From an uncultured Prevotella sp. (lineage in GTDB: Bacteria; Bacteroidota; Bacteroidia; Bacteroidales; Bacteroidaceae): a stretch of DNA of 64,000 nucleotides. Under the pieces are notes generated by a model. That model worked only from the letters and a program-made list of their open reading frames with translations. It ran no database searches and had not been told where the DNA came from. Position numbers and translations under genes: made by a program. How positions within the stretch are numbered: position 1 is the first letter of the stretch; each line of letters starts with the position of its first letter. Of this stretch, positions 1-9,011 are shown piece after piece. Where the stretch lies: contig CAJJWN010000012.1 in assembly GCA_905196835.1 (NCBI GenBank), positions 11,161 to 75,160 on the forward strand. The letters are read 5' to 3'.

Positions 1-1
1 C

Positions 2-619
2 CAATACAGCAGGTACTACAACCCCGAGAGCGGACGGCTCGACTACGGACGCCACGACAGCGGACTGGGCACGGGCAACATGTATTACGGCCTGCGCATA
101 GGCCCGGCCTTCACGTACGTCAACTCCGACGACGCGCGGCTAGACGGCGGCAAGTGGCAGACGGGCCTCTCCGTAGGCGCGCTCGTGGGCCTGCCCCTGT
201 CGCAGAGCGTGCCACTGTACCTCGAGGCCGGACTGCAATATACCGAGAAGGGCGGCCGCAAGCGGCTCGACAGCGGCAAGAAGATGACCTACGACCTGAA
301 CTACATCGAGATGCCCATCGTCGTGAAATACATCTACCCCGTAGGCGAACACCTTACGCTGCAGCCGCTCTTCGGCGGCTACTTGGCCTACGGCATAAGC
401 GGCAGGATAAAGAACTTCGAGGAGAGGAAGACGCAAAAGTCGTTCTCCGACAACAACTTCAAGCGCTTCGACGGCGGCCTGCGCATAGGCTGCGGCGTGG
501 GCTACGACCTCTTCTACGCCGAACTGGCTTACGACATCGGACTGGCCAACATCTGCCACGACACCTTCGACACGTCGCACAACGGATGCCTCGCGCTCAA
601 CTTCGGAGTAAACTTTTAA
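2..619 (+). CDS. Outer-membrane beta-barrel protein, 5' end missing
   Basis: The reading frame is open from base 2, so the start lies left of the window; the ATG at 80 is only an internal methionine. The visible ~205 residues alternate polar and hydrophobic residues in strands (for example YYGLRIGPAF, YIEMPIVVKYIYP, GLRIGCGVGYDLFYAELAYD) and end in Phe (LNFGVNF), as in small 8- to 10-stranded outer-membrane barrels of the porin-like family common in Bacteroidota. It probably sits in the outer membrane. No substrate can be named. The gene ends at a TAA and is followed at once by TTAAGAATTAAG repeats. The barrel assignment is fairly sure, the role unknown. Confidence 0.8.
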   Translation, partial: QYSRYYNPESGRLDYGRHDSGLGTGNMYYGLRIGPAFTYVNSDDARLDGGKWQTGLSVGALVGLPLSQSVPLYLEAGLQYTEKGGRKRLDSGKKMTYDLNYIEMPIVVKYIYPVGEHLTLQPLFGGYLAYGISGRIKNFEERKTQKSFSDNNFKRFDGGLRIGCGVGYDLFYAELAYDIGLANICHDTFDTSHNGCLALNFGVNF

Positions 620-720
620 AAAGTTAAGAGTTAAGAATTAAGAGTTAAGAAAATATGCTTGGATGAATTAAGAATTAAGAGTTAAGAGTTAAGAATTAAG
701 AAAAATACTTTTGTTGATTG
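620..720. repeat. TTAAGAATTAAG palindromic spacer repeat
   Basis: Directly after the barrel gene, units of GTTAAGAATTAAGA are repeated, then a core containing AAAATATGCTTGGATG and a partly complementary arm ending in CATATTTTCTTAG. The same arms and core recur at 2583-2712, 20575-20690 and 32152-32252. It may act as a transcript end; there is no classic U-tract terminator. Confidence 0.75.
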
Positions 721-754
721 ACAAGACATATTTTCTTAGCTTGGCGGTACTTCG

Positions 755-880
755 TTCCGGCGGATTTGCAATCCGCCGGTTCTTATTATAAGGATTTGCA
801 ATCCGATTGACAATTCCTTGCTGTTGACAACAAGGGATGAAGGTTTAAGCGGATTACAAATCCTTATAATGCGTAAGTTC
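755..880. repeat. GCGGATTTGCAATCCGC element, copy 1
   Basis: Palindromes of the type GCGGATTTGCAATCCGC are followed about 90 bases later by GCGGATTACAAATCCTTATAAT. The same arrangement, including the flanking TTATAATG/TTATAATA tail, is found at 60560-60705. It looks like a dispersed non-coding element. The TGTTGACAA motif discussed for the origin candidate lies in its centre (822). Confidence 0.65.
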
Positions 881-1532
881 GGCATAATGCATAACCCTTC
901 AAACAATGGTACAACTACTTGTTTTCGTTCCGAACAGTTACCAACCGACTACATGAAGTTTGATGATTGCCGATGTACCTTACACCGAACTCACTTTTAT
1001 AATCTTTTCAACGGATTGCAAATAACGCCGAAACACAGAAACCACGGAACACGGTGCAACATCTGAAAAGCGGTCTTTCAACGCATGAAAGACCGCTTTT
1101 CGCATTACAAACAACGGCCTTTCACCATGCGGAAAGCCACCTTCGGCAACTTGTTCACAAACCTGTTAATAACCTTGTGGAAAACCATGTGCATATCAAC
1201 ACACCGCAGCCCGTACCCCGCTCACACGTGGATATCCACAACTTTGTTACAAGAAAATACACAAGTTTTACACCGTTACATGCAAAAAAAAGATATAAAC
1301 TTATTAATTTTGCAGCAATGCTGACAACTGTTGACAACCAGCGTTAAGCCCTGACAGTCAACAAGAAAAAGTTAAACTCGGCTGTTGACAACATACACCA
1401 CTAACGTTGACAACCGAAAAAGCAAGAAAACCGGGCGGAAGTTTTGCACAAATCCACGACACATCATAACCGTTCATCTTCTTTTTTCAGAAAAGAAAGA
1501 AAAAACAAAATAATGAAATAGGGTGTGGATAA
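822..1532. other. Candidate replication origin (DnaA-box cluster, AT-rich block)
   Basis: This part of the 1-kb gene-free gap has a perfect DnaA box (TTATCCACA read on the minus strand, 1524-1532), a TTTTCCACA variant (minus, 1176-1184) and a one-mismatch box ATATCCACA (1232-1240) inside the palindrome GTGGATATCCAC. Four copies of (T/C)GTTGACAA occur at 822, 1329, 1383 and 1405. An AT-rich run spans about 1277-1314. Two perfect parS sites about 44 kb away fit an origin-proximal location. No dnaA gene is visible; Bacteroidota origins often lie away from dnaA. Alternatively it is ordinary spacer with chance boxes. Confidence 0.4.
1066..1100. repeat. 15-bp inverted repeat (hairpin)
   Basis: AAAAGCGGTCTTTCA at 1066-1080 pairs perfectly with 1086-1100 across a five-base loop. 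It belongs to the AAAG-GCGG-CCTTT family of hairpins also seen near 42900, 45830, 48180, 52700, 55550 and 60480. Confidence 0.7.
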
Positions 1533-1652
1533 AGGGCAGCCCCACCCCATCCCTCCCCAAAGAGAGGGAGCTTGGAATGCCTTTGCCGCCCCGAGCGCAT
1601 CCGGCCAATTAGGCCAATCAGCCCCATCCGGCCCATAAAAAACAATAATGCA

Positions 1653-2582
1653 ATGAATAAAGAAGAATTGAAGAGAGAAATACGCCAGCTCTGCCGCGAG
1701 AAGCAGGCCGTCGTAATGGCGCACTACTACACACGCCCCGAAATACAGGACACGGCCGACTTCATAGGCGACTCGCTCGCCCTGGCACGTCGCGCAGCCG
1801 AGACCGACGCTCGCATCATCGTGATGTGCGGCGTACACTTCATGGCCGAGACGTGCAAGCTGCTCTGCCCCGACCGCCTCGTGCTCTGCCCCGACCCCGC
1901 GGCAGGCTGCTCGCTGGCCGACTCGTGCACGGCCGAAGAACTGCGCCGCTTCAAGGCCGAGCATCCCGGCCACACCGTAATCAGCTACGTCAACACCACA
2001 GCCGCCGTAAAGGCGCTGACCGACATCGTAGTGACCAGCGGCAACGCCGAGCGCATAGTGCGCCAGCTGCCCGAGGACGAGAAAATCATCTTCGGCCCCG
2101 ACCGCAACCTCGGCTCATACATCAACGCCGTGACGGGCCGCCGGATGCTGCTTTGGCAGGGCGGATGCCACGTGCACGCGCGCTTCACCCCCGAAGCCAT
2201 AACGACGCTGAAGGCCGAGCACCCCGAAGCCACCGTCATGGCCCACCTCGAATGTTCGCCCTCCGTGCTCGCCCTGGCCGCTGTAAAAGGCTCTACGGCC
2301 ACCATGCTGAAGTACGCACAGGAGCACCCCGGCGCGACGTACATCGTGGCCACCGAGGCCGGCATACTGCACGAGATGCAACGCCAGTGCCCCACGGCCA
2401 CCTTCCTGCCCGTGCCCCCCGAGGGAGCTGACACGCCCTGCAACGAGTGCGAATACATGCGCCTGAACACGCTGGAGAAGCTCTACCGCTGCCTGCGCGA
2501 CGAAGCCCCGGCCATCGAAGTGCCACAGGACATAGCCCGCGAGGCCGTCAAGCCAATAAAGAGAATGCTCGAAATGTCGTGA
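1653..2582 (+). CDS. nadA: Quinolinate synthase
   Basis: NadA condenses iminoaspartate with dihydroxyacetone phosphate to quinolinate in de novo NAD synthesis, using a [4Fe-4S] cluster in the cytoplasm. The 309-residue product has the family length. Seen are AHYYTRPEIQD near residue 23, the VHFMAETCKLL block, LECSPSV, and cysteine contexts suited to the cluster (MAETCK, GGCHVHARF, CNECEYM). The frame is open further upstream to 1572, but that extension only translates an intergenic CCGATCCGGCC-type repeat, so the start is set at MNKEEL. No nadB or nadC is adjacent. The gene stands alone, between the candidate origin and a repeat array. Confidence 0.95.
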   Translation: MNKEELKREIRQLCREKQAVVMAHYYTRPEIQDTADFIGDSLALARRAAETDARIIVMCGVHFMAETCKLLCPDRLVLCPDPAAGCSLADSCTAEELRRFKAEHPGHTVISYVNTTAAVKALTDIVVTSGNAERIVRQLPEDEKIIFGPDRNLGSYINAVTGRRMLLWQGGCHVHARFTPEAITTLKAEHPEATVMAHLECSPSVLALAAVKGSTATMLKYAQEHPGATYIVATEAGILHEMQRQCPTATFLPVPPEGADTPCNECEYMRLNTLEKLYRCLRDEAPAIEVPQDIAREAVKPIKRMLEMS

Positions 2583-2712
2583 TGAGAATTAAGAGTTAAG
2601 AATTGAGAAAATTAAGAGTTAAGAATTAAGAGTTAAGAAAATATGCTTTGCAGGATGCTCTTTTGAAAAGGTATTTTTCTTAATTCTTAATTATTAACTC
2701 TTAATTCAAAAC
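2583..2712. repeat. TTAAGAATTAAG palindromic repeat with conserved core
   Basis: Arms of TTAAGAGTTAAGAATTAAG lie on both sides of a core that begins AAAATATGCTTTGCAGGATG and ends AAAGGTATTTTTCTTAA. Nearly the same core is found at 20605-20655. The array fills the whole gap between nadA and the next gene. Confidence 0.8.
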
Positions 2713-2719
2713 TTCTTTT

Positions 2720-4231
2720 ATGAATTACCTCCGCTTTTGCTTGGCGCTTACCGCCGTTTACGGAGCATTGTTCGTCTTTGCCGATTTCCACGACATACCG
2801 TGCAATGACGTGCGCGACTTCATGCTGCTCGCCATGCAGTTCGTGGCAATCGAGACAGGCGTTTTCGGCCTTTTGTGCCTTATAGGCATAAGCAGACGTG
2901 TGTTCGCGGCGTTGTTTCCGCTGCTTACGCTCGTCTGTACGGTGCTCGCCTACTTCCGTTATACGGCCAACGTGACGCTCACCCCGATAACCGTCGACCT
3001 CGCGTTGACCAACGACGCGGCCACGAGCATGGACGTGGTGACGTGGCAGCTCGTCGCGCTCGTCCTGCTGTCGGTGGCCGCCGCGGTGTGGACTGCGGTG
3101 TACAGGTACAGGCGCGTCACCATAAGGCGCAGGGCCGCGTGGCTTGTTGCAGGAGCTTTGCTGACGGTTGCTCCCGTAGGCTACAGCCGCACGCGCAATG
3201 CTGTGGGCACTCGCATACCGTTTTCGGTGTACACGAGCGTGGAAGGATACCTTGAGTCGCGCCGCGAAGCCGAAGCCGTGCGACCCATGTTCAATGGCAA
3301 GGCCGTGTGCGGCAGCGACTCGCTGACCGTAGTGTTCGTGCTGGGCGAGTCGTTGCGTGCGGCCAACCTGCAAATCAACGGTTATGGCCGCGCTACTACT
3401 CCTCTGCTCTGCCGCGAGCGTAACGCCGTGTCGCTGCCCAACGTCTACACTGACTATACCCTCACCCACCTTAGCATACCCCACATGCTTACGCGCTCTG
3501 ACGAGCGCAACCCCGACCGCGCATACCCCGAGCGGTCATTCATCTCGCTGCTAAGGCAGGCCAGTTACCGCACCGCATGGCTTAGCAACCAGGAGCAGGT
3601 GAGTACGTTCGCCTACTTCATGAACGAGGGCGACACGTTGGTTTACGTCAACGGAGAGAAGTCGGCGTACAACCTTGAGAAGTGGCTCGACGGCGACCTG
3701 CTGCCCGAATACGACAAGGAGCTGGCACGCGGCTGTGCGCGGCAGTTCATACTGCTGCATACCATCGGCTCGCACTGGTGGTATAATTCGCATTATCCCG
3801 ACAGCTTAGAGCGGTTCAGGCCGGTGATTGACAGCCGCGTAATATCCGCCAACACGGCGGAAGAGATGCGCAACTCGTATGACAATACCATAGTCTATTC
3901 CGACTACGTGTGGCACTCTTTGATAAACCGCCTGCGCGGACGCAACGCCGTGCTGCTGTATCTTTCCGACCACGCCGAGAGCCTTGGCGAGGACGGCTAC
4001 TTCATCCACGGTACCGACCGCCCCGAGGTGCGCCGCCCGGCCTGCTTCGTGTGGTATTCTGACGAGTTCGCGCGGCGTTATCCTGATAAAGTATCCGCGC
4101 TCCGGGCCAACAAGAATAAGCAATGGAAGACGTACATGCTCTTCCACAGCGTGCTCTCGGCCGCCGACGTGGAAAGCGCATACATCGACCCGAGGCTCGA
4201 CATATTCTATAATGCAAGACAAACAAGATGA
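2720..4231 (+). CDS. EptA-like phosphoethanolamine transferase (sulfatase fold)
   Basis: The 503-residue protein has about five N-terminal membrane segments (to about residue 155) followed by a periplasmic alkaline-phosphatase/sulfatase-type domain. VLGESLRAANLQINGYGR near residue 208 matches the nucleophile block of the EptA/CptA family, with Ser at the nucleophile position where EptA usually has Thr. YLSDHAESLGEDG near 412 and FIHG match the downstream metal-binding blocks. Such enzymes move phosphoethanolamine from phosphatidylethanolamine to lipid A or core sugars. The next gene, a glycosyltransferase, starts inside its stop (ATGA), so the two are probably co-translated and both act on envelope glycolipid. 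The exact acceptor is not known. Confidence 0.85.
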   Translation: MNYLRFCLALTAVYGALFVFADFHDIPCNDVRDFMLLAMQFVAIETGVFGLLCLIGISRRVFAALFPLLTLVCTVLAYFRYTANVTLTPITVDLALTNDAATSMDVVTWQLVALVLLSVAAAVWTAVYRYRRVTIRRRAAWLVAGALLTVAPVGYSRTRNAVGTRIPFSVYTSVEGYLESRREAEAVRPMFNGKAVCGSDSLTVVFVLGESLRAANLQINGYGRATTPLLCRERNAVSLPNVYTDYTLTHLSIPHMLTRSDERNPDRAYPERSFISLLRQASYRTAWLSNQEQVSTFAYFMNEGDTLVYVNGEKSAYNLEKWLDGDLLPEYDKELARGCARQFILLHTIGSHWWYNSHYPDSLERFRPVIDSRVISANTAEEMRNSYDNTIVYSDYVWHSLINRLRGRNAVLLYLSDHAESLGEDGYFIHGTDRPEVRRPACFVWYSDEFARRYPDKVSALRANKNKQWKTYMLFHSVLSAADVESAYIDPRLDIFYNARQTR

Positions 4232-5358
4232 GGATATTGCTTTTTGGCGAAGCCAGTTTCCTGCACAATACGTTGAAAAAAGGACTTGCTGAATGCGGTC
4301 ATGACGTCCTCTTGGCGTCTGACGGCAACAACTGGCACAACTCTCCGCGCGACATTGACTTGCGCAGGAACATGCGTTGGGGCAAACTGGGCGGACTGAA
4401 AGTATTGTGGAAACTGCTTGTCAATGTCCGGAAACTTGTAGGCAACGATGTTGTGCAGATACATAATTACCAGTTTGTTCCGCTTAAAATGAAGTGGAAC
4501 GAGCTTATACTGCGCTTCCTTAAACGGCATAACCGCTGCATAGTGAAAGGTTGTTACGGCGACGACCCGTTTGTATTGAAACGCCAGGCGGAAGGTGTGC
4601 CTGCATATTCTGACACATACTATAAAGGTAAAAAACAAAACGCCGAGGCCAACAGGGCGCGTTTAGCCGAAATGGAATTGCCCGAAGTAGTGCATTGCTG
4701 GAGTTATGCGAGCCGCATGGCCGACGCCCTTGTGCCTTGTCTTTATGAATATTGGTTGTGTTATGATGTTTTTCCATATAACCAAAAGTTGCATTACATA
4801 CCATTGCCGATGGAAATACCGGCTGAAGCATGTGTCGCGGAAATTACGCCTGAACGTCCTTTAACGGTGCTTGTGGGTATTCAGCCCGGGCGTGATTACA
4901 TCAAAGGGGCAAGGTATATAGCCGGTCTTGTAAGGCAAGTGGCCGATGAAAACCCGGGGAGAATAGATGTAAAGGTTGTAGAAGGTGTGCCGTATGACGA
5001 GTATTGCAGGCTTTTAGGCGAGGCCGACGTGCTCGTAGACCAGCTTTACAGCTATACCCCGTCGATGAATTCGCTGGCGGCCATGGCGCGCGGCACGGTA
5101 GTCATAGGTGGCGGCGAAGAGGATTTTTATGGTTTTATAGGAGAAAATAAGCTGCGTCCGATAATTAACGTTCGTCCCGGGGAGGATGAATATAACCTTG
5201 AAGTATTGCGCCGCACGTTGCTCGACCCTGTAAAAATAATGGATATGAAGCGTCAGGGAATAGAGTTCGTGCGCAAATACCACGACTATTCAATGGTAAG
5301 CAGGATGTATATAGACCTTTACAATACATTGATTCAACGTAAGGAAGCGTGCTTATAA
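4228..5358 (+). CDS. Glycosyltransferase, GT-B fold (GT4-like)
   Basis: This 376-residue protein starts MRILLFGEASFLHNTLKKGL, a Rossmann-like beginning typical of GT-B enzymes. It has a second nucleotide-binding half (TVLVGIQPGRDYIKGARYI, then PSMNSLAAMARGTVVIGGG near 280-300) like the donor-binding part of GT4 enzymes. It overlaps the EptA-like gene by four bases, which suggests coupled translation and a shared role in lipopolysaccharide or glycolipid decoration. Codon use is more AT-rich than in its neighbour, as often seen in variable surface-glycan genes. Donor and acceptor cannot be told from sequence. Confidence 0.75.
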   Translation: MRILLFGEASFLHNTLKKGLAECGHDVLLASDGNNWHNSPRDIDLRRNMRWGKLGGLKVLWKLLVNVRKLVGNDVVQIHNYQFVPLKMKWNELILRFLKRHNRCIVKGCYGDDPFVLKRQAEGVPAYSDTYYKGKKQNAEANRARLAEMELPEVVHCWSYASRMADALVPCLYEYWLCYDVFPYNQKLHYIPLPMEIPAEACVAEITPERPLTVLVGIQPGRDYIKGARYIAGLVRQVADENPGRIDVKVVEGVPYDEYCRLLGEADVLVDQLYSYTPSMNSLAAMARGTVVIGGGEEDFYGFIGENKLRPIINVRPGEDEYNLEVLRRTLLDPVKIMDMKRQGIEFVRKYHDYSMVSRMYIDLYNTLIQRKEACL

Positions 5359-5380
5359 TATAAACTCAAGCGGTCAGTGG

Positions 5381-5420
5381 CATTTTGTCATTCCGCGCTC
5401 AGACGCGGAATGACAAAATG
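5381..5420. terminator. 17-bp perfect hairpin after the glycosyltransferase
   Basis: CATTTTGTCATTCCGCG (5381-5397) is the exact complement of 5404-5420 across a six-base loop, 22 bases after the stop codon. There is no clear U tract, so it could be a repeat element rather than an intrinsic terminator. Confidence 0.45.
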
Positions 5421-5483
5421 CTATTGACTATTTGAACAATGATTGTTGCAGTAATGGCTTTATGCCAAACTTACGTTATATAA

Positions 5484-5674
5484 ACGTGAGTTCGGCATAA
5501 CTTCTATTTTCCACAAACAGCGAAAATACCCTTTGTAGGGACATAATTCATTATGTCCGCACGCCGCGAAGAGGCGTATTACACAAGCGCAGCAATGAAA
5601 AACGTTCTTTCAGAACGTGCGGATATAATGAATTATGTCCCTACAAAGGATGTTTTCTTATACCAAATTCACGT
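5484..5674. mobile_element. MITE-like palindromic element, copy A
   Basis: A non-coding element of about 190 bp. Its ends CGTGAGTTCGGCATAA and TTATACCAAATTCACG are inverted repeats (13 of 16). Inside, TTTGTAGGGACATAATTCAT pairs with its complement near 5626-5648. A direct repeat ACGTTATATAA lies on both sides (5473-5483 and 5671-5681) and could be a target duplication. Related copies are at 53611-53801, 55352-55473 and 60168-60354. No transposase is encoded. Short false ORFs ending in GHNELCPYKG come from this element. Confidence 0.75.
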
Positions 5675-5707
5675 TATATAAGGCTTTCTTTTCGTCTGTA
5701 AGCGGCT

Positions 5708-6616
5708 TTAACGCTTTAATGCCTTGAACAGTCGGCACGTCGTTTTAAGTCCAAATATGTTCAACAATACGGCCTTCAGAAGCCCTTTCGCACCATAGCT
5801 GCGGTGTAGCGACACGCGCTGCGGACGCAACAGGATGCGTCCCGTGGCGCGGTATGTGTGCAGCTGGATGGTGAACATGTCCATGTACAGCTTGTGCCAG
5901 CGGCTGTCGCGCGTGTCCAAGCCGAGGCGGACGACAGTTTCCACCTGCGCCTCAAGTAGAGGCAGCAGCCCGTCGCCGTGCGACTGTGCCATTATTCCGC
6001 CGCCGTTCCAGTGGTACAGGTACATGCCTTGTCCCGTGGTGGCTATGAAAGGCCGCTTGGCTACGATGCGCCCCATCGTCAGCACATCCTCGAACTTGCG
6101 GCCTACGGGAAACCTTATACCGTCGAACACCCACCGCTTGTACACCTTGTTACAAGCCCAGCAGTGCGCCAGGCCGTGCTCCGAGAGCCAGTCGGCCGCG
6201 TCGGCGTATTCCTCGTCGCCGGGGTTGAACAGGTGGCAGTCCGCCCTTCCCGGCCTTTCCGTCACGGGATATTCCAGTATGTCGTAGTCCTTGTGCGCCG
6301 CCACGACGGCCATCACGGCGGCCAGCGTGCCCGGGGCAAGCTCGTCGTCGCTGTCGACGAACGTGACGTATTGCCCGTGCGAACGCTCCAGGCCGTAGTT
6401 GCGCGCGTCTGAAAGGCCGCCGTTCGCCTTGTGAAAGACGGTCAACCGCGCGTCCGTTTGCGCCATTTTGTCGGCCAAAAGACCGCTTCCGTCGGTCGAG
6501 CCGTCGTCGACCAGCAGCAGCTCGAAGTCGCGGTAGCCTTGCCCGGTGATGCTCCGCACGCAGCGTTCAAGCGTTTCCGCCACGTTGTACACCGGCACGA
6601 TGATGCTAAGTTTCAT
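5708..6616 (-). CDS. Family 2 glycosyltransferase (GT-A)
   Basis: The 302-residue protein opens with MKLSIIVPVYNVAETLERCV and shows the GT2 signature blocks: LVDDGSTDGSG near residue 36, ANGGLSDARNYGLE near 80, and the metal-binding FVDSDDE near 93. This is a nucleotide-sugar-dependent enzyme of the cytoplasmic face, likely extending a surface glycan. It is the last gene of the minus-strand run that starts at rdgB. The gap to the gene before it is 55 bases, so it could have its own weak promoter. Sugar specificity is unknown. Confidence 0.85.
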   Translation of the reverse strand: MKLSIIVPVYNVAETLERCVRSITGQGYRDFELLLVDDGSTDGSGLLADKMAQTDARLTVFHKANGGLSDARNYGLERSHGQYVTFVDSDDELAPGTLAAVMAVVAAHKDYDILEYPVTERPGRADCHLFNPGDEEYADAADWLSEHGLAHCWACNKVYKRWVFDGIRFPVGRKFEDVLTMGRIVAKRPFIATTGQGMYLYHWNGGGIMAQSHGDGLLPLLEAQVETVVRLGLDTRDSRWHKLYMDMFTIQLHTYRATGRILLRPQRVSLHRSYGAKGLLKAVLLNIFGLKTTCRLFKALKR

Positions 6617-6671
6617 GGGCGTAAAGGTAGCAATTTAATTCCAACTTCAGACAAATATGATTTTATTTAAT

Positions 6672-7917
6672 TCATAAAATGTATTTCATTATTTTGTCGT
6701 ATAGGTGCATTATTATGTTGTCACGCCATAACGACGGCATGAATATCTGGAACGGAAAAACAAGGATTACCAGTATGTAAAAGTACGGATTGCCGCAAAC
6801 GGGCGCACGGTTGAGCAGGCCCGTCAGCCTGTCGGCTGCCTTTTCCAGCAGCGGTGTGACATTAATCTTTATTCCGTTTGCGTGTGAATAATGGAAGAGG
6901 AAGAAAGACGTGTACAGGCTCATGGGCAGCGTCCTGCCGTAATCGGTTGAGAGCACGGTGAACAATGGTGACTGCACCAATAGTTGAAAAATCAGTATGC
7001 GTCCCAATCCGCCGTTATATCCTGTGCATGTGATGGTCTTTCGTGTTTTGTTTATTTGCGGTACGTTGGTGCAAAGGAAGAATGCAAGAGACAGGACTAT
7101 GATTAGGGTCGCGACGGACAACGGTATGTTGTCGCCGAAGCTGATTTCAAGGTGCATTTTGAAAACGTCGGTATTGGTGAGTTTCAAGAACTCGACGGCA
7201 CCGCCCATGCCGTCGGCCGGGTTGTAGCCGTCGGCCGTCATATATGGCATCCACGACTGCCAGATGGCGTCGGTCTGCGCCCCGTTTCCGCTATAAACGC
7301 ACGACAACAGCATACAGGCTGTGGGGGGTGAAAACAAGTGCCGTTTTAAGCCATTTCCTTTCGCCGCAGGCGTTCCAATATTGCAAGGCGAGTACGGGTA
7401 CGAGCACGAAGAAAACAGGCTCGTAGACGACAATGCCAAGCGACATTACGGCGACCGACAAAACAAGCAGCGTCTTCCTTTTTTCTTTCAGATATTTGAA
7501 AAACAGGTAAAACGTCAGTGCGCAAAGGCACAGCATCATGAAGTCGCGGCGGTAGCAACCCATTGATATGGTTACGCACGCCACGGGGAACATGGCTGCC
7601 AGAAGGCTCCATCTGTATTTGGTGAATATCCTGAAAGTGACGGCGAAAAACAATACGTAAAATATTATTTCGATGCCGAGTATGGCGTGCCTCACGTTGT
7701 ATGGCCTGATATGTTCGAGTTGCAGCAGCAGCTCGCCGATAAGACCGCGGCGCACGAAGCCGCCCTGGTAGTTTATCAACCAGTCGCTCACTTCATATCT
7801 TACATAGTCGAAAGGGTATATGAACGAGTGCAGGGCGACGAAGCAAATCATGGCGAAGAGCAATGCCGTGACAGCCTTTTCAGCGTAATATGCTCCCAGT
7901 TGGCAATTTGGTTTCAT
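6672..7917 (-). pseudogene. Polytopic membrane protein split by a one-base shift in a G6 run
   Basis: Two open frames join perfectly if one base of the six-G run at 7323-7328 (C6 in the gene) is removed. The first half (from 7917, MKPNCQLGAYY) is then followed by TACMLLSCVYSGNGAQTDA of the other frame, giving a 414-residue protein. As read, the first frame stops after 208 residues. Many hydrophobic segments and a YEVSDWLINYQGGFVRRGL block near residue 45 suggest a membrane enzyme of surface-glycan synthesis, perhaps a polymerase or GT-C-like protein. The start overlaps the previous stop by four bases. It could be a real mutation, a phase-variable switch or a sequencing error. Confidence 0.8.
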
Positions 7918-9011
7918 CCGTTTTGTTTATTTGTCGTTTTTTTTATAAACTCTTCCCACTTCCACATAATATTTTCGGTGAAGAATGCCTTGACGTTTTC
8001 TTTTGCTTTGGTTCCGAATTGTGCTCGCAGATTTTCAGAATCCATTATCTGTGCAAGTCTGTTGGTGAATTTTTTTGTATCATTTTGCGGCACGAGGAAG
8101 CCGTTTACGCCGTCGGTCACGATGTCGGCTGCGCCGTATTCAAAGTCAAAAGTTACCGAGGGCAGTCCTGCGGCTTGTGCTTCGAGCAGTGTCATTGGCA
8201 GGCCTTCATGCCGTGATGACATGAGGTGCAGGCTGTATTGAGTGTATTTTTCGGCCATGTCGGTGCATGTACCGCGTAGCTTTATTATTTCTTGTAGTCT
8301 AAAAGAGTCTATCTGCCTTTGCAATTCGTCGCGCAACGGGCCTTCGCCGTAGATGTCGAGCTGCCAGCCGGGATGCGTTTCTATGGCCGCTTTCCAACAG
8401 TTGATGAGTATGTCAAAGCCTTTTTGACGCTCGAGCCTGCCTACGGCCACGGCGCGTTTTACGGCGTAATCTTTCACGCAAGACTTAGGTTTATCGATGA
8501 AGTTTGGGATTACCTCAATCCTTCTGGCCGTCTTGTATTCCTTCGCGTCGCCGCTGGTAAGGCACACTATGGCGTCGGATTTCAGTTCTGTGAGTTTGAA
8601 AAACGTGTTGTATGGTGTGAATTTGCGTGCAAGGTGTGATTCGAATACGGTTTTTGCTTTCGTGCGGCACAGCGGCAAGAGCAGTGCGCCGAGCGTGGTT
8701 GTGAAGAAAACAATGTCTGGTTCAGTCGTTTTCAACGCCTTGTTCAGCCGACTGGCGGCCAGGATTAATGTTTTTACGCGGCGCAGGGCCATTAATCCGT
8801 GATTGGTTGTCTTTTCCGTAAAAGGCACGTGGAGGCGTATTGTCTTTATGCTTCCGTCCAGCGGATAGCGTATGGGGCGGTCGTCCTCATATACTGATAT
8901 GATGGTTACGTCGTGACCGTAACGGGCGGCCAGGATGCTGGCTTTGCGCGACACGATGCGTTCGATGCCGCCGCATACGGAAAAGTCTTCTATTACGTAG
9001 CTTATTTTCAT
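7914..9011 (-). CDS. Glycosyltransferase family 4
   Basis: The 365-residue product begins MKISYVIEDFSVCGGIERIV, the usual GT4 start with a Gly-Gly-x-Glu loop. It has the donor-site half with AVAVGRLERQKGFDILI, IYGEGPLRDEL and the SSRHEGLPMTLLEAQAAGLP block holding the two conserved Glu residues. The start is placed at 9011 because it overlaps the stop of the preceding glycosyltransferase (ATGA); a longer frame to 9191 only re-reads that gene out of frame. It probably adds a hexose to a lipid-linked surface glycan. Confidence 0.88.
   Translation of the reverse strand: MKISYVIEDFSVCGGIERIVSRKASILAARYGHDVTIISVYEDDRPIRYPLDGSIKTIRLHVPFTEKTTNHGLMALRRVKTLILAASRLNKALKTTEPDIVFFTTTLGALLLPLCRTKAKTVFESHLARKFTPYNTFFKLTELKSDAIVCLTSGDAKEYKTARRIEVIPNFIDKPKSCVKDYAVKRAVAVGRLERQKGFDILINCWKAAIETHPGWQLDIYGEGPLRDELQRQIDSFRLQEIIKLRGTCTDMAEKYTQYSLHLMSSRHEGLPMTLLEAQAAGLPSVTFDFEYGAADIVTDGVNGFLVPQNDTKKFTNRLAQIMDSENLRAQFGTKAKENVKAFFTENIMWKWEEFIKKTTNKQNG

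Noticed and set aside
1572..1652. 27-residue extension of NadA
   Set aside because: It translates a CCGATCCGGCC-type repeat and has no match in the family; the normal length starts at 1653.
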